Part shown: in pieces, positions 25,323-32,269 of the stretch
Layout: every line of letters starts with the position of its first letter
Position numbering within the stretch: position 1 is the stretch's first letter
Notes under the pieces: generated by a model
Databases searched by the model: none
The model's input: only the letters and a program-made list of their open reading frames with translations
What the model was told of the DNA's origin: nothing
Program-made: the position numbers and the translations under genes
Assembly: GCA_937991535.1 (NCBI GenBank)
Contig: CALKHN010000012.1
Coordinates: 13,633 to 77,632 of the forward strand
Length of the DNA stretch: 64,000 bases
Source: an uncultured Sphingobacteriales bacterium
Lineage (GTDB): Bacteria; Bacteroidota; Bacteroidia; Chitinophagales; Chitinophagaceae
Direction: 5' to 3'

Positions 25323-26422
25323 TGGCTATAAAAGGCTTGTTTATAAATAATATTAAGGCCCAGGATAGCATTTATGAATCCGGATTAATGGTTTTTAATA
25401 GTCTCAAATTATCTTCTCTTTATCAGTTAGATTATGTAGAAATTAATGTAAACCAGCGGACGATACCATTGGGTTATGATTTTTATTTTTTTAATTATCA
25501 TCCTTTTACAATGGCGTGGGTCGATACCAGTCAACTAAAAAAAATTAACGGGTTGGTTCTCACTATGGTATTAGAAGTATCTCCAGGCAACCCTTTCGTA
25601 TTATGCCCTTCCACTCATTTTCATGGCTATTGTGTACTTGATCCTACCATTGTACATAAAAATAAGCGTGTATTTACTTTCCCGCGTCCATTGGAAACAA
25701 TAAATAACTTGCAACCTTATGTAGAAAAAGAAATTCCGGTTATAGGTACATTTGGATTCGCTACGAGAGGTAAAGGATTTCAGCATGTAGTAGAAGCCGT
25801 CAATAAGGAATTCAAAAAAGCAATAGTTAAGATTAATATACCCTTTGGCGACTTTGTTCCTGATTCGCGAACTTATTCCCAATTTCTTGGAAATTTATGC
25901 AAAGAAACAGCCAAAAAGGGCATTGAGGTTATTGTAACACACGATTACATGAGTAAAGAACAACTCATAAACTGGTGTTCTCAAAATACCCTCAATTGTT
26001 TTTTGTATGATAGAAATATGCCTGGGTTGGCGGCTACCACAGACCAGGCCATAATATCAGGAAGGCCTATCGCCATTTCAAATAATGATACATTTCGTCA
26101 TATATTGGCCTATTTACCGCCTTATCCCAACAATAGTTTAAAGCAGTCTGTTGAAGCGTCTACGACGGCAATAAAACAAATGCAGAAAGATTGGTCGCAG
26201 GAGAATTTTGCACTCAAGTTCGAAGAAATGCTTCAAACATTGCTTTCCATCCATCCAAAGGAAAATCAGCATCAAGAGCTTTTCGAAATCCCTGTTTTCA
26301 AAAATACTCTTCCTCATAAAATTAAAAATATCTACAAAAAGTATAAGGGGATTTTTACAATACGCAAACTAAAACAATTGCGTATTCTTAAACGCTTTTT
26401 CAAATATGAAGAACCTATTTAG
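25322..26422 (+). CDS. Probable glycosyltransferase-like protein
   Basis: A 366-aa soluble protein of GT-B appearance. An N-terminal half (LFINNIKAQDSIYESGL, YFFNYHPFTM) is followed by IGTFGFATRGKGFQHVVEAV (about 141-160), which looks like the opening of a donor-binding Rossmann domain, and by LAATTDQAIISGRPIAISN (about 239-257), where GT4 enzymes bind the nucleotide sugar. The family could not be assigned firmly. The gene is AT-richer than the operon around it. It is coupled to both neighbours: one-base overlap upstream and 17-base overlap with the FkbM gene. Confidence 0.6.
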   Translation: MAIKGLFINNIKAQDSIYESGLMVFNSLKLSSLYQLDYVEINVNQRTIPLGYDFYFFNYHPFTMAWVDTSQLKKINGLVLTMVLEVSPGNPFVLCPSTHFHGYCVLDPTIVHKNKRVFTFPRPLETINNLQPYVEKEIPVIGTFGFATRGKGFQHVVEAVNKEFKKAIVKINIPFGDFVPDSRTYSQFLGNLCKETAKKGIEVIVTHDYMSKEQLINWCSQNTLNCFLYDRNMPGLAATTDQAIISGRPIAISNNDTFRHILAYLPPYPNNSLKQSVEASTTAIKQMQKDWSQENFALKFEEMLQTLLSIHPKENQHQELFEIPVFKNTLPHKIKNIYKKYKGIFTIRKLKQLRILKRFFKYEEPI

Positions 26423-27107
26423 AAAACTTGTTAATAAGGTAGTATTACCCCATTCTCAATTAATATACGCGCAATCGGGAGAAGATATCATTTTGGCTCA
26501 TTTATTTTACAAAATGAATATCTCCCATCCCTCTTACCTTGACATTGGGGCCAATCACCCAAGCTATATAAGCAATACCTATTATTTTTACATCAGGGGG
26601 TGTAATGGAGTTTGTGTAGAACCTAATCCTAATCTCTATAAAAAAATTAAAAAATTAAGACCAAGAGACAAGGTAATGAATATTGGCATTGGGATAAATG
26701 AAGAAACAATGGCTGACTTCTATTTATTCCCGAAATATGCGGATGGATTAAGCACATTCTCCAGAGAGGAAGCGGTGTATTGGGGAGAGACGGGAATGAA
26801 ACAATTAGGCCGAATAAAATATGAAAAAATTATAAAAGTACCCTTACAAACAATAAATACAGTTATTACAAATAATTTTGAGCAAACGCCTGATTTCATT
26901 TCAATTGATGTGGAGGGGTTGGATTTGCAGATATTACAATCTCTTGATTTTGATTCCCATGCGCCTCTTGTTTTATGTGTAGAAACACTATCTTACGACC
27001 AGGATCAGACCGAGCATAAAAGAGAAGATATAATTTCATTTGTAAAAAGCAAAGGCTATGAAATATACGCGGACACTCATGTTAATACTATTTTCTTAAG
27101 AAAATAA
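26406..27107 (+). CDS. FkbM-family methyltransferase
   Basis: A 233-aa SAM-dependent methyltransferase. LDIGANHPSYISNT (45-58) is the FkbM form of motif I, VCVEPNPNL follows on strand 2, and FISIDVEGLDLQILQSLDF (about 165-183) is the conserved acidic motif of the family. FkbM-type enzymes O-methylate sugars or polyketides; here a glycan hydroxyl is the likely target. Start at 26406 overlaps the preceding gene by 17 bases. Sampled lines are only about 28-30% G+C, well below the chromosomal neighbours. Confidence 0.85.
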   Translation: MKNLFRKLVNKVVLPHSQLIYAQSGEDIILAHLFYKMNISHPSYLDIGANHPSYISNTYYFYIRGCNGVCVEPNPNLYKKIKKLRPRDKVMNIGIGINEETMADFYLFPKYADGLSTFSREEAVYWGETGMKQLGRIKYEKIIKVPLQTINTVITNNFEQTPDFISIDVEGLDLQILQSLDFDSHAPLVLCVETLSYDQDQTEHKREDIISFVKSKGYEIYADTHVNTIFLRK

Positions 27108-27130
27108 ATGTTGCCCATAATTATCTAAAA

Positions 27131-28003
27131 ATGACAGCAATAATATTCGGCGCAAATGGTCAGGATGGATTTTATCTTTCCGCACTTTTGCAAAAAAAAG
27201 ATATTGAAGTTTTACCTGTGTCACGTAACGGAACTTCAATTAAGGCCGATGTTGCAAACAGGGAAGAGGTTAAGACGTTAATCAGAAATTACAAACCAGA
27301 TTACATCTTTCACATGGCCGCAAATTCCACTTCCCGGCACGATGCTTTGTTTGAGAATCATGCAACTATTTCTACAGGCACCCTAAATATACTTGAAGCT
27401 GTAAAAACGATTCATCCAACTGCTAAAGTTTTTATATCAGGCAGTGGACTGCAATTCAAAAATGAAGGAAATCCTATTAAAGAAACTGATCCTTTCGAAG
27501 CCAGAGATGCATATTCTGTAAGCCGTATCCATTCGGTATATGCAGCAAGATATTATCGTTCACTGGGCATCAAAACCTATGCAGGCTACTTTTTTAACCA
27601 CGACAGTCCCCGGCGAACGCCCAGGCATATCAGTAAAATGATAGCCAACGCTGTTAGCAATATATCGAAAGGAAAAGAAGAAATGATTGAGATTGGAGAT
27701 ATGTCTGTAAAAAAAGAATGGGGATTCGCCGGAGACATCGTAGAGGCGGTATGGACGCTTGTACAACAGGATGATATTTCAGAAGCTGTATTGGGAACGG
27801 GCGAAGCATACTCCATAAAAGACTATATTGAAAAATGTTTTGCTGTTATAGGCAAAGACTGGACAAAATATGTTAAGGCAAAGGAAGGCTTCACCGCTGA
27901 ATACGCTCAACTGGTTTCGAACCCAGCTACCATCTTTTCTTTGGGATGGCAGCCCAAAACTTCATTTACTGAACTGGCAAAACTCATGCTTAACCATGAA
28001 TAA
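27131..28003 (+). CDS. GDP-mannose-dehydratase-like SDR with altered active site
   Basis: A 290-aa extended short-chain dehydrogenase/reductase acting on a nucleotide sugar. The cofactor motif GANGQDG (7-13) and the FFNHDSPRR segment place it near GDP-mannose 4,6-dehydratase/RMD. The catalytic Tyr-x3-Lys is Tyr128-x3-Arg132 (YSVSR), and the usual STSExYG region is SGSGLQF, lacking the dehydratase Glu. It may be a reductase, an epimerase, or a divergent non-dehydratase member; activity cannot be assumed. It sits in the glycan cluster and overlaps the next gene by 8 bases. Confidence 0.75.
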   Translation: MTAIIFGANGQDGFYLSALLQKKDIEVLPVSRNGTSIKADVANREEVKTLIRNYKPDYIFHMAANSTSRHDALFENHATISTGTLNILEAVKTIHPTAKVFISGSGLQFKNEGNPIKETDPFEARDAYSVSRIHSVYAARYYRSLGIKTYAGYFFNHDSPRRTPRHISKMIANAVSNISKGKEEMIEIGDMSVKKEWGFAGDIVEAVWTLVQQDDISEAVLGTGEAYSIKDYIEKCFAVIGKDWTKYVKAKEGFTAEYAQLVSNPATIFSLGWQPKTSFTELAKLMLNHE

Positions 28004-29138
28004 TCCAGCCGGGAAAAATAAAATTTTACTGGTACAGCTTTTCTCAAACGGCGATTGTTTGTATGCCACAACCATTGCCAGGCAAATAAAGCAGGACTAT
28101 CCGGGTTGTCATTTAACGTGGGCAGTTGCCGGCTTTTGCAGGAATATCCTCGAGGGTAACCCCTATATTGACGCAATACTTGAAATAGATGATGTTCCCA
28201 AAAATGATGTGGTTGCTTTTAGAAGATTAAAAAAAAGATTGTATACTGAAAAAAGAAACGGCGTTTGGAAGGAACTGTTTATCACGCATATCATGGATAG
28301 CAATCAGGCTTATTATGACGGTTGTATCCGGACAACAATTTTTAGGGCATATCCGCATACCGTTACTATTCCAAACACGCCGGTTTTATCCATTTCTGAA
28401 ATTGAAAAGAATAGGGTACAGGAATTTGCACGACTACACGGCATAGATAAATACGATCATGTAATACTTTTTGAATTTGCACCACAAAGCGGGCAATTAC
28501 CAATTACAAAGGAAATGGCCTTGAATATTGCTGAAAAGCTGAGCAGTAACGAGAATGTTGCTGTCATTTTATCTTCGGCACATAAAATAATTCATCCAAG
28601 TAAAAACATCATTGACGGCAGTCGGCTTACGCTAAGGGAAACAGCAGTGCTCACATTATATTGCACCCTTTTAATTGGTTGCTCAAGCGGTATAACCTGG
28701 ATTACAACTTCAGATGCCGCAAAGTTGTTACCCATGATCCAACTGGTTAACCCTTACACCGATTGGGTAAATCCTGTGAGTCGGGATTTTAAAAGATTTG
28801 GAAAATCCACTGACTTTATAATAGATATCATTAATTTTAATGAACAAATCATTGTGAATTGTGTGCAGGAAGCATTTACCGATTTTTCAAATGCGAAACA
28901 TATATACGACCAGGTTATCCCATTACATTTTAAAACCACCCGGAAAATAGTATATAACCTTCTGTGCTATTTGCAATTTAAAGCCATTGCTACACATATC
29001 CGTATCAACAGGGAAGTATACGGCGATAATACTGCATTCTACAAGGAAATATTAATTGCTTTTATTATTTTCCCATTCAAATTAACCCGTAACTTGATTA
29101 TGAAGAAACTGACTGCCCCCCAAAAAAAACAAAAATAA
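27996..29138 (+). CDS. GT9 heptosyltransferase-like glycosyltransferase
   Basis: From the ATG at 27996 the protein is 380 aa; an upstream in-frame codon at 27870 would add residues antisense-like to the SDR coding frame and is rejected. It begins MNNPAGKNKILLVQLFSNGDCLYATTIA, the N-terminal pattern of ADP-heptose:LPS heptosyltransferases and relatives. VILFEFAPQSGQLPITKEMA opens the donor domain, and GCSSGITWITTSDAAKLLPMI corresponds to the late GT9 motif, though without the canonical DTG. A sugar-transfer role in LPS or exopolysaccharide is likely. Confidence 0.7.
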   Translation: MNNPAGKNKILLVQLFSNGDCLYATTIARQIKQDYPGCHLTWAVAGFCRNILEGNPYIDAILEIDDVPKNDVVAFRRLKKRLYTEKRNGVWKELFITHIMDSNQAYYDGCIRTTIFRAYPHTVTIPNTPVLSISEIEKNRVQEFARLHGIDKYDHVILFEFAPQSGQLPITKEMALNIAEKLSSNENVAVILSSAHKIIHPSKNIIDGSRLTLRETAVLTLYCTLLIGCSSGITWITTSDAAKLLPMIQLVNPYTDWVNPVSRDFKRFGKSTDFIIDIINFNEQIIVNCVQEAFTDFSNAKHIYDQVIPLHFKTTRKIVYNLLCYLQFKAIATHIRINREVYGDNTAFYKEILIAFIIFPFKLTRNLIMKKLTAPQKKQK

Positions 29139-29183
29139 CAACAGGTTTTGCTTAGCGTGGCCTAAATATTATTTATAAAAAAA

Positions 29184-30185
29184 ATGCTTAGTATTATAAT
29201 TGTAAATTATAAAACCCCTCAACTCTTATCAGACTGCCTTACAACAATTCTTAATGCTACGAACGATACTTCATACGAAATTATAATTGCAGACAACGAT
29301 TCGGGTGATAATAGCGAAGCCATAATCCTTTCGCAGTTTTCTTCTGTTAAATGGATTCAGCTATCGTATAACGCAGGCTTTGCAAGAGCTAATAATGAAG
29401 GAATCCGGCAATCGAACGGAGACGCTATTTTGCTGCTCAATTCAGATACCTTAAATATCAATAATGCAATTGAAAGCTGCTATAAGAAATTTATCGAATC
29501 AAAATATATTGCCTGCGGTGTTCAATTGCTTAACAAAGACAATACGCCCCAAATTTCAGGAAATTATATTATGACCGGCGGTCTAAATTACTTGTTGCCC
29601 CTCCCTTATATTGGAAATTGTGTTAAATGGCTGGGTAATGTATTCAAGGTTAAGAAACCAAATATACCTGATGCAAAAGAAGAGGTTGAAGTAGATTGGA
29701 TCAATGGAGCTTTCCTGATGGTTAAAAAACAAGCTATTGAAAAAGCAGGTTTAATGGACGAAGATTTTTTTTTGTATGCTGAAGAGGCAGAATGGTGCAG
29801 CAGATTGAAGAAATTTGGTAAACTTTGTATTTACGGACAGTTTAATGTTATTCACCTTCAGGGTGAAACAGCCAACCAAACATTCGGGTCTTCAGGCAAA
29901 GGATACTATAATCTTTATGACAGGAAGGGGCTTCAGATTATGCTTTCAAATTTTGTGCGGATAAGAAAACAGTTTGGCATATCCTGGTTTCTTATTCAAT
30001 TGTTGATTTATTCAATTTCAGTACCCTTATTTTTTGTTCTTAGCTTTTTTGATAACTTATTCCACTTTAGGAATCCATTTACAGATTATGCCCGTGCGTT
30101 CAAATTCTTAAAAAACATTGGTAGTCTTTGGTCCTTCGCTCCAAAAATCATTTCAAACAAGCCTTATTTCTATAAAGTGCTTTAG
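29184..30185 (+). CDS. GT2 glycosyltransferase, rhamnosyltransferase-like
   Basis: A 333-aa family 2 glycosyltransferase. MLSIIIVNYKTPQLL (1-15) and IIIADNDSGD (33-42) form the nucleotide-binding part; LLLNSDT (83-89) replaces the DxD metal motif, as in rhamnosyl/dTDP-sugar transferases of the WcaA/RfbF kind; DEDFFLYAEEAEWCSRLKKFG supplies the acceptor-side catalytic acid region. A hydrophobic helix near 265-285 suggests membrane association. dTDP-rhamnose from the rfbBCD genes at 50-53 kb would be a plausible donor (inference). A bidirectional terminator follows. Confidence 0.85.
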   Translation: MLSIIIVNYKTPQLLSDCLTTILNATNDTSYEIIIADNDSGDNSEAIILSQFSSVKWIQLSYNAGFARANNEGIRQSNGDAILLLNSDTLNINNAIESCYKKFIESKYIACGVQLLNKDNTPQISGNYIMTGGLNYLLPLPYIGNCVKWLGNVFKVKKPNIPDAKEEVEVDWINGAFLMVKKQAIEKAGLMDEDFFLYAEEAEWCSRLKKFGKLCIYGQFNVIHLQGETANQTFGSSGKGYYNLYDRKGLQIMLSNFVRIRKQFGISWFLIQLLIYSISVPLFFVLSFFDNLFHFRNPFTDYARAFKFLKNIGSLWSFAPKIISNKPYFYKVL

Positions 30186-30218
30186 CCATTCAAACGCTAA
30201 AATTATACTTGTTCCTTA

Positions 30219-30258
30219 AAATGAAATACCGGAAACAAACATTCCCGGTATTTCATTT
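30219..30258. terminator. Bidirectional intrinsic terminator
   Basis: AAATGAAATACCGG (30219-30232) is perfectly complementary to CCGGTATTTCATTT (30245-30258), a 14-bp stem with a 12-nt loop, between the convergent GT2 gene and the DNRLRE lipoprotein gene. Confidence 0.8.
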
Positions 30259-30273
30259 ATTCAAAAACTACTG

Positions 30274-30981
30274 TTATTCATCAATTTTATACGTGACAAC
30301 CAACCTTGGACGCCTGGTGGAATCAGAATATCGGCTATTTGCAAAATTTATTGAACGATAAATCTCTTCATTTTGTAATTGCAGACAGAAGCCTGCGGTC
30401 TTCTTATTGTCATCCAGCATATCCTGTACCAGTTTTGTAACATCAATATCCAGAGCATCTGAATTAAACCGTGAAGTAGATTCAGGTACTTCTACCTGAT
30501 TTTCATCAGTGGTGGGGGGCTTATTATTCCATGTAATTGTGCGCTCATTCCAATTTTCGACAACTCTTTTTAACCAACATTTATTGCTTCCATAATTACT
30601 ATAAGGAGAACCCGGATACGTTGAATTTCCTTCAGGAGCAGCCGTTCCAACACTTACTCCAAACAATGACAGTTTTGCAGATTCTATAATCGAACCGTCT
30701 GGCAAACCGTATAGCGCCGAAAATTTAATATACGACCTGTAGGTTCCCTGCCCCGCATTCTCGGAATTAAATGTCCATCTCGTTGCAGACAAATCAGGGC
30801 TATGTATGTGATTGAAATTAGCATATGCCCCGCCATCATTTTCACGATATGCAACTATTACATCGCGCCCGTCATTCGGTCCAGGCCGGAGGTACAAAGT
30901 TTTTTTAATTTCAGTTTTTTCTTCTTTCTCACATCCAGCAAAAAAGAATAACAAGAAAGAGAACAATAAAAGTGCTTTCAT
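30274..30981 (-). CDS. DNRLRE-domain lipoprotein
   Basis: A 235-aa lipoprotein. From the ATG at 30981 the protein starts MKALLLFSFLLFFFAGCEKE, with the lipobox FAGC giving a lipidated Cys after an Ala-Gly; the frame extends seven codons upstream to 31002 without benefit. The mature part shows the DNRLRE pattern: RSYIKFSALYGLPDGSIIESAKLSLFG, then WNERTITWNNKP and LDIDVTKLVQDML. Such domains form beta-sandwiches in cell-surface or secreted proteins. It is monocistronic and convergent with the GT2 gene; partner unknown. Confidence 0.82.
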   Translation of the reverse strand: MKALLLFSFLLFFFAGCEKEEKTEIKKTLYLRPGPNDGRDVIVAYRENDGGAYANFNHIHSPDLSATRWTFNSENAGQGTYRSYIKFSALYGLPDGSIIESAKLSLFGVSVGTAAPEGNSTYPGSPYSNYGSNKCWLKRVVENWNERTITWNNKPPTTDENQVEVPESTSRFNSDALDIDVTKLVQDMLDDNKKTAGFCLQLQNEEIYRSINFANSRYSDSTRRPRLVVTYKIDE

Positions 30982-31170
30982 ATTTGGTTTTTTAATAAAC
31001 AATTCATCAAAGATGCATAAAAATTACAAAAAGCCAACAATAACAAGACACCCGCTATCATCCTTGCGGCTACCGATGTTGAATAAATAAAAAAGTAATA
31101 TCTTTTGAAACAGCATATTACTTTAAACTCAGTTTCTAAAGCCCTGAATGTAAATAACATATTACCGCCC

Positions 31171-31896
31171 TCAATCTCTCCTCGCTACTGAACTGGCACC
31201 GCTGCTTTTGATATTGCGGGTGATGCCCTGTCCTTTATAATAGATGTCGCTGGCGCCGCTGGCAATGGCGGTAAGCTCTTTTTCCACCGTAATTTGTATA
31301 TCGCTGGCGCCGCTGGCAATGGCTTCGCAATAATCTGCAACCAAATCATACCCCTTTACATCGCTGGCGCCGCTCACTTCTATTTTTACGTTTTGTGCCC
31401 GTCCACTGACCCGTGAATCGGAACTGCCGCTCTGCTCAAGGCTCAGATGATCAACATCCACCGCCCCCCTAAAATCGCTGGATCCCGAAATATCTATCTT
31501 TAGCGCCTCCGCTTTCACTACGCCATTTACGTAAATATCGGACGCGCCCGATGCCGACAGCTTTTGGATCGTTTTAAACGACACGTAGGCTTTTAAATTT
31601 TTACTGTCTCCGGCCCATGATAATCCTTTATCGTTATAGTGTATTTTAAGTTCCCCGTTTACAACTTCGGTCATAATCCGGTCGCGGTATTTGGGTTCGG
31701 AAGCGCTCACAACCACCACCTCCTCATCACTTTGCGATAAATACAAATCAATAGAGCCGGAAACAGAAATGGCCGAAAAAGGCCCGTTTACATCCCTGGG
31801 CTGGGCATTTTTATCATTCACAAATACTTTTCCATCCTGGGCGCCGGCTGCAAAAACGAAAACAGTACACAATGCAAACAGTAATATTTTTTTCAT
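31171..31896 (-). CDS. Head-GIN-domain (DUF2807) exported protein
   Basis: A 241-aa exported protein. MKKILLFALCTVFVFAAGAQ is a clear signal peptide, and places the start at 31896 rather than 31935. The rest is the DUF2807 / head GIN domain: ISVSGSIDLYLSQ near the N-terminus and then SGASD-type turns repeated about every 18-20 residues (seven instances), which suggests a right-handed beta-helix-like solenoid. Function unknown; often called auto-transporter adhesin head domain. The repeat is visible at DNA level as near-identical 23-bp segments (31247-31269 and 31301-31323). It is divergent from the TPP-riboswitch leader. Confidence 0.85.
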   Translation of the reverse strand: MKKILLFALCTVFVFAAGAQDGKVFVNDKNAQPRDVNGPFSAISVSGSIDLYLSQSDEEVVVVSASEPKYRDRIMTEVVNGELKIHYNDKGLSWAGDSKNLKAYVSFKTIQKLSASGASDIYVNGVVKAEALKIDISGSSDFRGAVDVDHLSLEQSGSSDSRVSGRAQNVKIEVSGASDVKGYDLVADYCEAIASGASDIQITVEKELTAIASGASDIYYKGQGITRNIKSSGASSVARRD

Positions 31897-31999
31897 ACTA
31901 AGCTGTTTTAAAGGAATTTTTGGTACAGAAAGCAAATATTTTTTTTTGCCTGTGTTATCAGGTACTGTAATACGATGGGACGGTATAAAAGTTACACAA

Positions 32000-32032
32000 T
32001 TTGGAAAGTATTTTAAAACTCCGTTAACTTTG
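32000..32032 (+). promoter_or_regulatory. Consensus promoter for the TPP-riboswitch transcript
   Basis: TTTG (32000-32003), 21 bp, then TAACTTTG (32025-32032): one of the best matches in the window to the Bacteroidota TTTG-N(17-23)-TAnnTTTG promoter. Transcription would start near 32038, about 38 nt before the riboswitch. Confidence 0.8.
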
Positions 32033-32075
32033 CATCACAAACAACAGTGGTTAACGTTTGTTTTAACCTCAGTGA

Positions 32076-32162
32076 TTCCCGGGGTGTTTTGTTTCGTTTA
32101 CAACGGAGCAAGACTGAGATCAAACCCGTAGAACCTGATCAGGGTAATGCCTGCGCAGGGAA
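32076..32162 (+). ncRNA. TPP riboswitch (THI element)
   Basis: The conserved thiamine pyrophosphate aptamer is readable throughout: P1 arms TTCCC (32076-32080) and GGGAA (32158-32162), then GGGGTG, the CTGAGAT core (32113-32119), the ACCC/GAACCTGATC segment and GGTAATGCCTGCGCAGGGA. It precedes a TonB-dependent receptor by about 107 nt, so ligand binding should reduce receptor synthesis when thiamine is plentiful. Confidence 0.95.
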
Positions 32163-32188
32163 GGACGAGTCCTCACATCTCTCCTTTC

Positions 32189-32267
32189 CTGTTTTTGTAA
32201 ACCCGGCCAATGACAAGTGAGTGCAGCGAAAAACAGTATGCACGTCGGTAGCCGATAACAAAAACAG
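32189..32267 (+). promoter_or_regulatory. Candidate expression-platform helix over the start region
   Basis: CTGTTTTTG (32189-32197) is perfectly complementary to CAAAAACAG (32259-32267), which ends two bases before the ATG at 32270. The helix would bury the ribosome-binding region. The enclosed 61 nt contain a second small hairpin (GTGCA 32221-32225 with TGCAC 32239-32243). No T-run terminator is seen, so translational control is more likely than attenuation. Confidence 0.45.
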
Positions 32268-32269
32268 AA

